Below are positions 19,284 to 28,424 of a stretch of 58,662 nucleotides of DNA, in pieces. This DNA is from Candidatus Kuenenia hertensis. Lineage in GTDB: Bacteria; Planctomycetota; Brocadiia; Brocadiales; Brocadiaceae. The DNA lies in the NCBI GenBank assembly GCA_021646465.1, contig SOET01000028.1, positions 1 to 58,662 on the forward strand, read 5' to 3'. Within the stretch, counting starts at the first letter, position 1. Each line of letters begins with the position of its first letter. A program made the translations under genes and the position numbers. The notes beneath the pieces are model-generated. The model did not search any database and was not told the origin of the DNA. It worked only from the letters and a program-made list of their open reading frames with translations.

Positions 19284-19901
19284 ATGAACAATCAAAATAC
19301 TCTTTGGCGTGAAAAAGAAGCTTTAAAATTTCTTGAGCGTGACTTTAATCAATGTTTTCAACAGATGCGCCACTATGATACGCAAATTTTCAATATCTTA
19401 AGGTTTTCATTCACAGGTTATACCGCACTCATTAGCGTGGGGCTTGGTCTTTACCAATTTGGGTTGAAAGAAAGCAAAAATTTCACACTTCCAATTATAG
19501 CTGCTCTTTCTATAGGTTTTGTAATTGGATTGTTCATGTTTACACTTGCAATGCGAAACCGTATATATTTTGTAAGAACAGCTCGTTATATAAATGAACA
19601 AAGAGGACTTTTCCTTCAATTTAAACCATTCGGATTTGAAAACAAATCTATAATGCATACGGATTGTAAAAGACCAGCGTTTTTTAACTGGCACAGTTCT
19701 CAAGCATATTTGTGTTACATTATGGCTGGTTTAAATTCAACACTCTGTGGAATATTACTTTTTATCATATTTTCATCGTATTGTTATAAGTGGACAATCG
19801 TAATGGGCGGTAGTTTTGCATTGTTCATCATTCAACTACTAATTGCTATTTCGTACTTAAATTTACTCGAAAATAAACCAGAATCTAAAGCAGTTTTCTG
19901 A
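19284..19901 (+). CDS. four-helix membrane protein of unknown function
   Basis: A 205-residue protein with a charged N-terminal helix (about residues 1-40) and four predicted membrane helices, roughly 45-65, 70-92, 140-162 and 168-192, in two hairpins separated by a soluble loop. The layout is reminiscent of SLATT-type membrane effectors, but I cannot assign it to a family. It starts 8 bases after the endonuclease gene and is followed by an MBL-fold gene, so it sits inside the defence island. Confidence 0.6.
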   Translation: MNNQNTLWREKEALKFLERDFNQCFQQMRHYDTQIFNILRFSFTGYTALISVGLGLYQFGLKESKNFTLPIIAALSIGFVIGLFMFTLAMRNRIYFVRTARYINEQRGLFLQFKPFGFENKSIMHTDCKRPAFFNWHSSQAYLCYIMAGLNSTLCGILLFIIFSSYCYKWTIVMGGSFALFIIQLLIAISYLNLLENKPESKAVF

Positions 19902-19921
19902 GAAAAAATAAATTTGCAAAG

Positions 19922-19935
19922 TTAAGTTAACTTAA
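19922..19935 (+). promoter_or_regulatory. perfect 14-bp palindrome before the MBL gene
   Basis: TTAAGTTAACTTAA is a perfect palindrome ending 8 bases before the AAGGAG ribosome site of the MBL-fold gene. It may be an operator. In this AT-rich DNA it could also arise by chance. Confidence 0.35.
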
Positions 19936-19955
19936 ATTGTTCTAAGGAGTAAATT

Positions 19956-21053
19956 ATGACAATACCATTATGGGTTTCATCACAAAAAAGTCATATTTGG
20001 ATATTTAACGTAGGGAGAGGGTTGTGTATATTTATTCGCACAGCTCTTAATCAGGGTATTCTGTATGATTTTGGAAGTTCTGAAGAATTCAATCCAACCG
20101 ACTTTTTAGGAAAACATATTATCCCATATTTGGATAAATATAAAAATCATCATCTTGCCCAAAGGATTATTTCACATCCACATGCAGATCATATAAGCAA
20201 CATTGATTGTTTAATAGACAACAATGGTAATAATAAATATTTAAATGCATCATTACATACTTGCCCGCATCATAAGACCGAAGGGACTGCAAAACCAGAG
20301 GCTATTGATTGGAATCGGATTAAAAATCCAAAAGGTAACGAAAGCAATATAGATATTTACAAATCACTCTATGAAGAAAGAACACTTCCTCTTCAAACTA
20401 TTTGTTATGATTCTCCAAGGTCAATTCCTAATTTAGAGTACGGTCTTTATTATGTTAGACCACCTGTTATTGGTGAAATATTTCCAAATAATGACCAAGA
20501 GTATGGAAATGGAATGAGCCTCGTTATTTTTTATCGGCACGGTCATCATACAATTTTAATCCCAGGTGATATAAATCCAGATGCCATAAAACATATTTTA
20601 GATGAAAGCAAAGGACTAGAAAAGCGATATACAATATTTGACATGACGCATAGTAGGTTATACCCACAATGGCATGAATCATCTAATGACCAACCAGCAT
20701 TAAAGTCTTTACTCAAGTCACATGGACTTTCAATTCTTATAGCACCACATCACGGCCTTGAATCAGGTTTTTCAGAAGACCTTTATGACTCGATAAAAGA
20801 TAAAAAACCTGGGCTTGTAGCAATATCTGAGAAACGACACTTATCAGAAACAGATGGAAAAGTTGATTCATTCTACCAAACGACCGATGGAGCAAAAGGT
20901 CAAAATGTACATATCGAAGGAAAAGAAGAAAAACGATTTTCAATAAGTACTCGTGATGGTCATCATATTCTTATACTTTTCCAAGGAACTGGCGGGATAC
21001 CAATTATATTTTTAGAAAAAGATCCAGAAAAATTACTCAATAAGTTATGTTGA
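19956..21053 (+). CDS. MBL-fold metallo-hydrolase (ComEC/Rec2-like)
   Basis: A 365-residue soluble protein with the metal-binding motif SHPHADH at about residues 72-78, a later Asp in ILIPGDINPDA, and a further histidine in APHHGLESGF. These are the zinc ligands of ComEC-like metallo-beta-lactamase folds, whose members hydrolyse nucleic acids or other phosphodiesters. There is no membrane part. It follows the four-helix membrane protein by 54 bp and sits between two restriction-modification units, which suggests a defence role; the substrate is unknown. Confidence 0.8.
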   Translation: MTIPLWVSSQKSHIWIFNVGRGLCIFIRTALNQGILYDFGSSEEFNPTDFLGKHIIPYLDKYKNHHLAQRIISHPHADHISNIDCLIDNNGNNKYLNASLHTCPHHKTEGTAKPEAIDWNRIKNPKGNESNIDIYKSLYEERTLPLQTICYDSPRSIPNLEYGLYYVRPPVIGEIFPNNDQEYGNGMSLVIFYRHGHHTILIPGDINPDAIKHILDESKGLEKRYTIFDMTHSRLYPQWHESSNDQPALKSLLKSHGLSILIAPHHGLESGFSEDLYDSIKDKKPGLVAISEKRHLSETDGKVDSFYQTTDGAKGQNVHIEGKEEKRFSISTRDGHHILILFQGTGGIPIIFLEKDPEKLLNKLC

Positions 21054-21058
21054 GTTAG

Positions 21059-21169
21059 ACTAATGCACAAATAGCCAAAGAGGGATTTGATTGGATTTCA
21101 GAAATCAAGGATGATAAAGGTAAATGTTATGGATGTAGTTGGACTGTAGAAATTGAACAGATTGGATAA
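21059..21169 (+). pseudogene. 36-codon gene-end fragment
   Basis: Directly after a TAG, a frame with no start codon reads a protein-like C-terminus (IAKEGFDWISEIKDDKGKC, then SWTVEIEQIG) and stops at 21169. It is probably what remains of a gene lost when the neighbouring modules were joined. The family is not recognised. Confidence 0.25.
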
Positions 21170-21212
21170 TGTTTTTTATGTAGAAATTTCTTTAGTAGTA
21201 ACGAGACTGAAA

Positions 21213-22334
21213 ATGATTAGATTAGAAATGTTAAAAAAGGTTGACTGGGATTTTGCTGAGGCAAGTACTAACACTGCAACAAATGCTATCCATCCATATC
21301 CGGCAAAATTTATCCCTCAAATTCCGTATCATTTTATAAATGAATTAACGCTACCTGGTGAAACTGTTTATGATCCTTTTTTAGGAAGCGGAACCACAGC
21401 GGTTGAAGCAAATATTCTTGGCAGAAATGCAATTGGAAATGATGTAAATGAACTAGCAGTATTAATCTCAAAGGTTAAAACAACACCAATTTCAATACAA
21501 AGACTTGATTTTCTTAACTCATTTCTTGACAGGATACGTAAACGTATAGACAGATATTACAAAGGAAAGGAATCCGAAATTTCTCCCCCTGACATAATAA
21601 ATCTTAACCTTTGGTTTAAAGACTTTGTGATTGCAGAGCTAGTGGTAATTAAAGAAGAGATTGAGAACCTATCATACCAAGACCTCAAGGACTTTTGTCT
21701 TGTCGGTCTTTCTGGTGTAATAATAAATGTGTCAAACCAAGACAGCGATACCCGGTACGTTCGTGTGTCTAAAAATATAAACCACGAAGATACTTTTATA
21801 AAATTTGCAAAACAAACTAACAAATTGATAAGGATAATGTCTGGTTGTTACAAGCAACTGGAAAATGGTCATTCTTTTTTCAAAGTTGCAGACACAAGAA
21901 AGGAAGGAATATTTGGCGAATATTCTGCTGATTTGGTGATTACATCTCCACCATATCCGAATGCCTACGACTACCACCTTTACCACAAATACCGCCTATT
22001 ATGGTTAGGTATGAATCCATATTCTTTAAAGAAAAGCGAGATTGGGGCACATGCCGATTATTCAAAAAATAACGGCATGACGGAATTTGATTTTCAAAAA
22101 GATATGGAAAAGTGCTTTTTGAATACGAGTAGTATTTTGAAACGAAGAAAGTATTTTGTAGTGGTAATTGGTGATTCTATTTTAAAAGGACAAAATATTC
22201 GAAATAATGAAATATTAAAACAAGCTGCGCAAAATACACCTTTTTCATTTGTTGCGGAGTTTACAAAGAACTTGAATCTTCGTAAAAAATCATTAAACTC
22301 AAAAAAGAAGTATAAGAACTATTTATGGGACTAA
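21213..22334 (+). CDS. site-specific DNA methyltransferase (N4-cytosine/N6-adenine)
   Basis: A 373-residue amino-methyltransferase. HPYPAKF and the AdoMet motif DPFLGSGTTAVEA come first, followed by about 190 residues that would hold the target-recognition region, and then the catalytic motif TSPPYPNAYDY. This order (motif I, recognition, motif IV) is that of the alpha class. ATG 21213 is chosen because it begins just before the conserved region; the frame is open further upstream to a TTG. The next gene, 20 bp away, is a plausible cognate nuclease. Confidence 0.8.
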   Translation: MIRLEMLKKVDWDFAEASTNTATNAIHPYPAKFIPQIPYHFINELTLPGETVYDPFLGSGTTAVEANILGRNAIGNDVNELAVLISKVKTTPISIQRLDFLNSFLDRIRKRIDRYYKGKESEISPPDIINLNLWFKDFVIAELVVIKEEIENLSYQDLKDFCLVGLSGVIINVSNQDSDTRYVRVSKNINHEDTFIKFAKQTNKLIRIMSGCYKQLENGHSFFKVADTRKEGIFGEYSADLVITSPPYPNAYDYHLYHKYRLLWLGMNPYSLKKSEIGAHADYSKNNGMTEFDFQKDMEKCFLNTSSILKRRKYFVVVIGDSILKGQNIRNNEILKQAAQNTPFSFVAEFTKNLNLRKKSLNSKKKYKNYLWD

Positions 22335-22353
22335 TGTAATCGACTATTTAGTT

Positions 22354-23460
22354 ATGAACGAATATTTAATTGAATGGGCATTATTAAGAGAACAGAAATA
22401 TCTACAAAGTTGTATTGATCTGCCTTTAGAAAGAAAAGTTTGTCAGCAATTTACAACTGAATACGGTAGGCTTGATTTTGCTCACAGAATTAAAAATGAT
22501 GGATTTTTAATAACAGAACTTGAAACCGAAATTGAAAGTAAAGCAGCATTTTCATATTGTATAGAACAGGTAAAAGCTTATAAAAACATAAGATTTAACC
22601 AGACAGATACTCATCAAGTTGCAATTCTTTTTGCATCTCAAACGAAACCTAATTTTATTAGGGCTTTGAATGAATTTGCTAATCAGAATAGTGTTAAACT
22701 GTATCAATATGATTTGGAGATTGCAAAAAAACTATACGAAAATGAGATACAAAAATCCTTATTAAATGCTGGTGCACCTCTTGTAAGTCCTGTGGCAATG
22801 AATCTTACTCATCTTTCATCCTTTAATAGATTGATGATCCCTTTTTTAACAAGAAAGGAAGATGTTGTCAAAAGAGAAGCTTTCAAAGAATTATTTCCTG
22901 CGATAGCTTCTGGAAGGGCTGAAACAACTTTTAATGTTATTTGGAAAGGAGCCTATTATTTTGACTTGCTTATTAAAGACGGTGAAAATTTTATATTAAC
23001 AGATTATGGAAAAAGATTCAGAGACAACATTAACGAGGTTCAAGTATCTCCGAACATTAAAAGAATTGATTTGAGTGTAGAGCAAAAAAGAGTTTTGGTT
23101 GAATCTCTATTAAACGGGAATTTTTATGAAAAAAAGAGCAAGGTCAATATATATTATTTTCTAAAATTTATTTCTTTAACCGATGGAGAATGGATACCGA
23201 GAGGAAGGACTCTTAACGATAAAGCAAAGCATGACTTTTTGAACAGTTTCTTTAAAATGAGTTATACAGAAGGTAGCGTTTGCGATTTACTAAACTTTAC
23301 TTGTAATCATTGTGAAGAACTTGATTTAGTACAAAGAATAAAAACAAACGGAGCATTTGACAGAGCTGTATTTACTTCATTAGGTTCAAGGGTGTTAGTT
23401 TACCTTGAGATGGATATAAACTTTAAAAGAGAAAAAATTCAAATTCCCTTACAAGTTTAA
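22354..23460 (+). CDS. probable restriction endonuclease partner
   Basis: A 368-residue soluble protein. Its first 100 residues contain a PD-(D/E)XK-like arrangement: RLDFAH, then GFLITELETEIES and a following helix with CIEQVKAYKNIRF. The second acidic cluster reads ELETE rather than ExK, so the catalytic assignment is uncertain. The remainder has no recognised domain. Its place directly after a DNA methylase gene makes a type II endonuclease the best guess. Confidence 0.55.
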   Translation: MNEYLIEWALLREQKYLQSCIDLPLERKVCQQFTTEYGRLDFAHRIKNDGFLITELETEIESKAAFSYCIEQVKAYKNIRFNQTDTHQVAILFASQTKPNFIRALNEFANQNSVKLYQYDLEIAKKLYENEIQKSLLNAGAPLVSPVAMNLTHLSSFNRLMIPFLTRKEDVVKREAFKELFPAIASGRAETTFNVIWKGAYYFDLLIKDGENFILTDYGKRFRDNINEVQVSPNIKRIDLSVEQKRVLVESLLNGNFYEKKSKVNIYYFLKFISLTDGEWIPRGRTLNDKAKHDFLNSFFKMSYTEGSVCDLLNFTCNHCEELDLVQRIKTNGAFDRAVFTSLGSRVLVYLEMDINFKREKIQIPLQV

Positions 23461-23470
23461 ATTTTCAATT

Positions 23471-23830
23471 ATGCTAGAAGATATTAGTCAATTTCAAAGA
23501 GACGTTATTGTTTCAATTAACGGACAATTTTTTCATCCAAAGTTTGATAAATATAGAGACATGCTTGGAGATTGTTTTTTGATTGATAATAAAGAATTTA
23601 TTCAGAAATATAAAATTGATTATAAAGGCAAAATTGAAAATATGCATTTAATTGACATTTTCAATTTTAAAACTTTTGATGGTGGTGAAATAGAAGTAGA
23701 ATTACACAAATATGACGGGGATTATCGATATGTCTACAATATGACAACCTTAACCCTCCAATCGCAAAAAATTCAAGATGATTTTGAAGCCTGTTGGGTA
23801 AATGATGAGTTAGCCATTCTTCTATTTTAA
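23471..23830 (+). CDS. hypothetical protein in the restriction island
   Basis: A 119-residue soluble protein starting 10 bases after the putative nuclease gene. It is rich in aromatic and acidic residues, with no membrane segment, signal peptide or motif that I recognise. Co-transcription with the methylase and nuclease is likely from the spacing. It might be a small control or accessory subunit, but nothing in it shows that. Confidence 0.5.
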   Translation: MLEDISQFQRDVIVSINGQFFHPKFDKYRDMLGDCFLIDNKEFIQKYKIDYKGKIENMHLIDIFNFKTFDGGEIEVELHKYDGDYRYVYNMTTLTLQSQKIQDDFEACWVNDELAILLF

Positions 23831-23849
23831 AATCTATTTTCACATAAAT

Positions 23850-24914
23850 TTTATTAGGTAAAGAAATTCCTGAATACTACAAAGAGGGGAGTATTCACAA
23901 TTTAAAATTGCAGTTGCTTATGCGAAAAATTCTGGCATCAGTAGAATTTATAACGATTTATTAAACTTTGCAAATAATGGTGGGAAGACCTCCGCAATAA
24001 TTGGCATTGACCAAAACAACACTTCTTACCAGGCATTAATCAATTTGAAAACATTTACGAAAGATAATCTCTATATACATCATGACAGAAATTTTGATAT
24101 TACTTTTCATCCAAAAGTTTACTTGTTCGGCAATCAGGAAATAGAGAAAGTAATTGTCGGTTCGTCAAATCTTACTGCTGGTGGCTTTTATTTAAACGTT
24201 GAAGCAAATGTGAGAATTGTTTTGGATAATAGCTTTGAAGCAAAAGACTTTAAAAACCAAGTTGCATATTATTGGGATACCTTAATAAATGATGAAAACA
24301 CAAAACAAGGTGATTTGGTATTTTTAAATAAACTTTTAGAATTAGGTGCATTAATAGACGAAAACAGGCAAAAGCCATTTAGAGAAATAATTGAAAAAAT
24401 TTTTAACCTACCTTTTAAAGCAAAAGCAAAATTAAAAACACTTCCATCCGTTAGCACGCAAACGATAACTGCTTCGCCTTCTTTGAAAGAAAATTTTGCA
24501 ATGACACTTTCGGGTTTTGATGTTAGTGCAAGAAGTCAGGATCCGGTGATTCTTATTCCTATTGCGGCGTTGAAAAAATATCCTAACTTTTGGAACTGGC
24601 CAACATACTATGCTAATTCTGGTGCCGGTTATCCCCAACTTTACGCCACTGCTAACATTAAAATTGATAGGAATACCTTTAAAGACCAACATATCAGATT
24701 GTATTACTATGATTCAAAAAGGGAATTTAGACTTCAATCTGAAGCCATCAAAAGAAACGGAAATCCAGGCGATATAATCACGGTTCACAAAGATGATAAT
24801 AAACCACTTGAATTTGATATTGAACTTTTAAGGCAAGGTTCAACAAAACATAACAATGTACAACCTTTGTTGAATAACAAAGTAAGTGCGCAAAAGGTTT
24901 TTACTTATTACTAA
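23850..24914 (+). pseudogene. PLD-type (NgoFVII-like) restriction nuclease, 5' end broken
   Basis: The catalytic signature FHPKVYLF...IVGSSNLTAGG (HxK plus SxN) marks a phospholipase-D-type nuclease of the NgoFVII kind. The open frame begins only at TTG 24045, yet recognisable sequence continues upstream: QFKIAVAYAKNSGISRIYNDL in the same frame, interrupted by a TGA near 23871, and LLGKEIPEYYKEG in another frame before it. So the gene has a frameshift and no usable start. The C-terminal half (residues about 150-289) looks intact. Its lost partner methylase is probably the fragment just downstream. Confidence 0.7.
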
Positions 24915-24967
24915 TCAGTTAACGGGAACAAATATTCTATAGAAGGAAGAACAATAAACATTTTGCC

Positions 24968-25162
24968 TTTGATAAATTATTTTGGAAGTTTCGAAACAGC
25001 ATTCTTGTTATTTCTTATCGTTCTGATGGAATTCCTTCTATTGATAAGCTTATAGACATACTCAGAAAATATAAACGAACCATACATGAAATAAAACGCA
25101 AAGACTATAAATATGCCTTAAGTACGAATGAATTAGAGGAAGTAATATTAATAGGTGAATAA
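24968..25162 (+). pseudogene. C-terminal fragment of a D12-class adenine methylase
   Basis: An open 64-codon stretch with no start codon reads FRNSILVISYRSDGIPSIDK and YKYALSTNELEEVILIGE, the typical end of D12-class N6-adenine methyltransferases. The catalytic part (FxGxG and DPPY) is absent. It lies 54 bp after the broken PLD nuclease gene, so both are likely remains of one restriction-modification system. Confidence 0.7.
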
Positions 25163-25167
25163 AAAGC

Positions 25168-25461
25168 ATGAAAAAGAAAAGAACAAAAAAGGTTACAAAT
25201 AAAATTAGTACAAGTAATCAGGAATGGATTAACTACCAATTACCTCAGCCACATGTAGCAAAATATTTAGTTGTGGTAGTAGACAGAGGCATGGCAAGCG
25301 AGGTCAACCATTTTACTTCACTTGAAGAAGCAAAAAGGGCTTTTGGGGAAATAGCCCGCGACTATGGCTACGAACCAGAGGAAATTAACGATTCGGATAA
25401 ATACGATGTTTCAGTATGGGAATGGACGGGGGAGAGGTATGAGAAGGTTTGTCTCTATTGA
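25168..25461 (+). CDS. hypothetical protein
   Basis: A 97-residue protein with a basic N-terminus and an acidic C-terminal half (EWINYQLPQPHVAKYLVVVVD...DVSVWEWTGERYEKV). No motif is recognised. It starts 6 bases after the methylase fragment and may be the last gene of the decayed unit. Confidence 0.45.
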   Translation: MKKKRTKKVTNKISTSNQEWINYQLPQPHVAKYLVVVVDRGMASEVNHFTSLEEAKRAFGEIARDYGYEPEEINDSDKYDVSVWEWTGERYEKVCLY

Positions 25462-25622
25462 TGTATTTAATATGCCAACCTGACACTTCGTGTAGAGAGA
25501 GAAGGTTGATGTAAGTTATTCATAATTTAATAGTATAGGAATTCTCATTTTTTTAATGCGGGCTAGCGGATATGTGTTATCGTAACTGACATAATTGCAG
25601 GCAGATATGAAAACAGCTGGGT

Positions 25623-25650
25623 GTAGTGGCAAGGCGCGCCTTGCTACTAC
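25623..25650 (+). repeat. 28-bp near-perfect palindrome
   Basis: GTAGTGGCAAGGCG is followed at once by CGCCTTGCTACTAC, its reverse complement with one wobble. It is much more GC-rich than the surroundings of the 25462-25749 gap. No T-run follows, so it is more likely a repeat element or protein site than a terminator. Confidence 0.5.
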
Positions 25651-25749
25651 ATTATTAAAAGTCCGCCGAAGGCGATAATTTAAATTTGGATACTGAAAAT
25701 CCGTACTTAGTACTTTATAAAATATTCATACGTTTACACCGGAGATTTT

Positions 25750-26280
25750 ATGGATAAAGATTTTTTAGAAAAACTTGAATCCGTAACAGAATGGAAAAAG
25801 TTAAAAGAAAATAGTCGTCAGGCTGAATATGCTGTTTTTTCATCGAATGAGGAAGAAGGTCTTATCAAGATAGAATCGGATAAAGGAAATTTCACTTATA
25901 AACTCAGGCCATTAAATGAACTCTTTTCACAGGGAAATGGAATGGCCGTAGAGATAAATTGGAAAGACGAACATTATATCCAACTTCTTTATACTATTGA
26001 ACGGGCAATAAAAAAGGTTTATGAAGAAAATCATTACCGGCTAACTGACTCAGATGTTATTTTGGCGTTAGAAACATTAGCAATGAAACCCGAGAAGGTT
26101 AATAATAATAGTATTTTGAAGGCCATTAACCAGGAACTCAGGTTACAACTGAGCATGAATGATTACTCAAGGCATGAGGTAAAGATGTCCATTCGCAAGA
26201 TACTCAATTCTGCGAAAAGGCATAACAAACAAGGTGGATTGAGGGGTTATGTAAACTTTATTTTGGCGTACATTCAGTAA
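25750..26280 (+). CDS. hypothetical protein
   Basis: A 176-residue soluble, mostly helical protein with GGAGATTTT before its ATG. The second half (DSDVILALETLAMKP...SRHEVKMSIRKILNSAKRHN) looks like a compact helical domain. I do not recognise the family. It heads a short plus-strand run leading to a STAS-like regulator. Confidence 0.5.
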   Translation: MDKDFLEKLESVTEWKKLKENSRQAEYAVFSSNEEEGLIKIESDKGNFTYKLRPLNELFSQGNGMAVEINWKDEHYIQLLYTIERAIKKVYEENHYRLTDSDVILALETLAMKPEKVNNNSILKAINQELRLQLSMNDYSRHEVKMSIRKILNSAKRHNKQGGLRGYVNFILAYIQ

Positions 26281-26309
26281 GCCCAAGAAAAAGGCAACAA
26301 AATAGAAAA

Positions 26310-26535
26310 ATGGGGATTGACGAAAGAAATATAGAAATAATCGATGACACTATGGCAAGTGTATTGAGAGAAAAAACTCCTCAACAAAGACTTGCCATAG
26401 CCTTTGGTCTGTGGACGTCAGCAAAAAAAACAACTTACGAATTATTTGCAGTCTGAACACCCGGATTGGGATGACAGAATGATTCAAAGAGAGGTGGCAA
26501 AAAGATTGTCTCATGGAGTTACAAAAATTAAATAA
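26310..26535 (+). pseudogene. small conserved gene split by a frameshift in an A8 run
   Basis: From ATG 26310 the frame reads ERNIEIIDDTMASVLREKT and RLAIAFGLWTSAK and then runs out of frame after AAAAAAAA (26423-26430). The adjacent frame continues with QLTNYLQSEHPDWDDRMIQ and REVAKRLSHGVTK to TAA 26535. The two halves together resemble a small conserved family with RLAIA...LW and HPDW...REVARRLSHG. One extra A explains the break; a sequencing error or slippage is as likely as real decay. Confidence 0.6.
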
Positions 26536-26544
26536 GGTATACAA

Positions 26545-27105
26545 ATGACCGTATACAATTTATACAAACTCCTTAAAGAAGAGTTGAAGAACGGATCGAA
26601 TGACCTCGTTACACGACAATCCGGGCAGATTATCAGGGAACGGATTGAGCGGGATATTATAAAAGAAAAAGACGGTTCAGTCGTTGCCCTTGATTTTTCA
26701 AAGATAGGAATCATTGATTATTCCTGCGCTGACGAGATCGTAGCGAAACTCGTATCCAGACTTCTTGGAGGTGAATATGGAGACAAATACATTACCTTAG
26801 TCGGACTCAATGAAAATCAGAAGGAAAATATAGAAGTCGCCCTTGAGAGAAAAAACCTCGCTATCATGGCAGAAATGAGAAACGAAAAGAAAATTCTACT
26901 GGGGAGTCTGAATAACTACCTCAAAGAAACATTACACCTCATCCTCAAAAAAGGGAAAATATCCGCAAAAGACCTTTCAGAGATCATGAAACTTGAGGCA
27001 AATACCAGTGGCACACGGCTATTGAACCTTTACAAAAAAAAACTCGTAAAAAGAGGAGATGAAATGGTGAATGGCGGAAAAGTGTGGATGTATGAAAAAA
27101 TATAG
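26545..27105 (+). CDS. STAS-like (DUF4325-type) protein with helix-turn-helix end
   Basis: A 186-residue protein. The central part (VVALDFSKIGIIDYSCADEIVAKL) resembles the STAS-like DUF4325 fold. The last 65 residues (ISAKDLSEIMKLEANTSGTRLLNLYKKKLVKR) look like a winged helix. This combination suggests a sensor/regulator, but the target is unknown. It begins 9 bases after the frameshifted small gene. Confidence 0.55.
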   Translation: MTVYNLYKLLKEELKNGSNDLVTRQSGQIIRERIERDIIKEKDGSVVALDFSKIGIIDYSCADEIVAKLVSRLLGGEYGDKYITLVGLNENQKENIEVALERKNLAIMAEMRNEKKILLGSLNNYLKETLHLILKKGKISAKDLSEIMKLEANTSGTRLLNLYKKKLVKRGDEMVNGGKVWMYEKI

Positions 27106-27234
27106 CCACCCTTGCTCAGCATAAGCCACTTTTGAGGTGGAAACGATCGTTGCTCTGCGCAGACTATAACATCTTTTTACTCTCTCTGAGCCAGTTTCTT
27201 CAACATATATTTTATTAATGTCCACGATAATCAT
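27106..27234 (-). pseudogene. N-terminal remnant of a PIN toxin gene
   Basis: The minus strand encodes about 43 residues (IIVDINKIYVEETGSERVK and ATIVSTSKVAYAE) clearly related to the start of the VapC at 27996-28424 (ILYLDTSDLVKLYVAEDGSEKVK and TVVSTSKVAYAEA). It ends abruptly and has no antitoxin gene before it. The DNA upstream of it (27235-27300) instead matches the region upstream of the intact antitoxin gene. Confidence 0.65.
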
Positions 27235-27321
27235 GGTCGCATTCTGATGTGCAGTAGCTACCTTTGTCAATACCATTTATGCATTAAATTAATGTAAATA
27301 ATTAATGTACCCCCTTATATT

Positions 27322-27834
27322 ATGCCGCAAAAAAAGTCAATTTATAGCATTAAGCCATATCGATGGGATATACCCGTGATGATAGTAGCAGCATTAGGAC
27401 TCCTCATTGCAGGGTTGAACCTTCCAACACTCAAGCTTACAAAAATCATCTTCTTTACCGATACGTATTCTATTTGGGATGGCGTGTGGGAATTATGGAA
27501 GTCGAACCATATCGGTCTGGCAGTAATAATATTCTTTTTTTCCATCATGTTTCCCTGTGTAAAACTCATTGGGCTACTTTTTGTCTGGTTCATACCATTT
27601 GCACCGGAAGGGAGAAGACATTTTCTTTACTGGTTAGGTATCTTAGGGAAATGGTCTATGCTTGATGTTTTCATTGTGGCAATACTCATCATACTGATTA
27701 AGACGAAAGATATCGCAGACGCCAGCGCACAAACAGGCATTTACCTTTTTGCCGGCGCAATCGTGCTTTCTATCATCGTTACAATAATGATAGAAAAGAT
27801 AGTAAACGTTAATAATGGTACAACTGAACAATAA
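27322..27834 (+). CDS. PqiA-family membrane protein
   Basis: A 170-residue integral membrane protein with four predicted helices, matching a single paraquat-inducible protein A domain (LGKWSMLDVFIVAILI is the hallmark). Family members act with MCE proteins in lipid transport across the envelope. The two-domain PqiA has about 400 residues, so this is the single-domain form. No pqiB or mce gene is adjacent. The gap to 27995 contains only a possible antitoxin-like scrap (EPIISLEELKK, near 27897). Confidence 0.75.
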   Translation: MPQKKSIYSIKPYRWDIPVMIVAALGLLIAGLNLPTLKLTKIIFFTDTYSIWDGVWELWKSNHIGLAVIIFFFSIMFPCVKLIGLLFVWFIPFAPEGRRHFLYWLGILGKWSMLDVFIVAILIILIKTKDIADASAQTGIYLFAGAIVLSIIVTIMIEKIVNVNNGTTEQ

Positions 27835-27995
27835 TGCCGGAAGACTCTTTTGGGGTAACTATTCATAAACAAACAGTAATAGCAGAGCGAAAAAAACGAA
27901 CCAATTATTAGTCTTGAAGAACTTAAAAAAAGCTAAAAGCTGATGGGTTCTTATAAAATTGAGACGGGGAGTTCGTTAGAACATGTATGGCGTGA

Positions 27996-28424
27996 TTAAC
28001 TGTTCCTTAAACAAATCCCCTCTTTCTCCGCGGCGTTATTCAGTTTTGTGTCATTACTTGAAAAATACACATCTGACCTGATTTTATTCTTTAAGTTAAC
28101 CGCCGATGCCAAATGAATGGAATCACCCCCCCTCAGCAGATATTTTTCAGCGATATTACCGGCTAACTGTACCAAGCCATCCGTTATCTCAATTACAAAA
28201 TAATTTTCCCAATCCCTGTTAAAATCTGCTACAATTTTTCTCAATATCCGCAAAGGAAATCCATCGTCTTTCTGTTTCCTTGCAAATGCAGCCCTTGCCT
28301 CGGCATACGCTACTTTTGAAGTAGAAACAACCGTTGCAGTGCTCACGAAATTTTTTACTTTTTCAGAGCCATCCTCTGCAACATACAATTTAACCAAATC
28401 ACTGGTATCCAGATAAAGAATCAT
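27996..28424 (-). CDS. vapC: PIN-domain ribonuclease toxin
   Basis: A 142-residue PIN-domain toxin. The acidic residues are visible in LYLDTSDLVK, in the middle (YAEARAAF), in GGDSIHLASA and in FSSNDTKLN. PIN toxins cleave RNA, often tRNA. Its ATG overlaps the end of the antitoxin gene by four bases (ATGA), the usual coupled arrangement. A truncated relative lies at 27106-27234. Confidence 0.88.
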   Translation of the reverse strand: MILYLDTSDLVKLYVAEDGSEKVKNFVSTATVVSTSKVAYAEARAAFARKQKDDGFPLRILRKIVADFNRDWENYFVIEITDGLVQLAGNIAEKYLLRGGDSIHLASAVNLKNKIRSDVYFSSNDTKLNNAAEKEGICLRNS

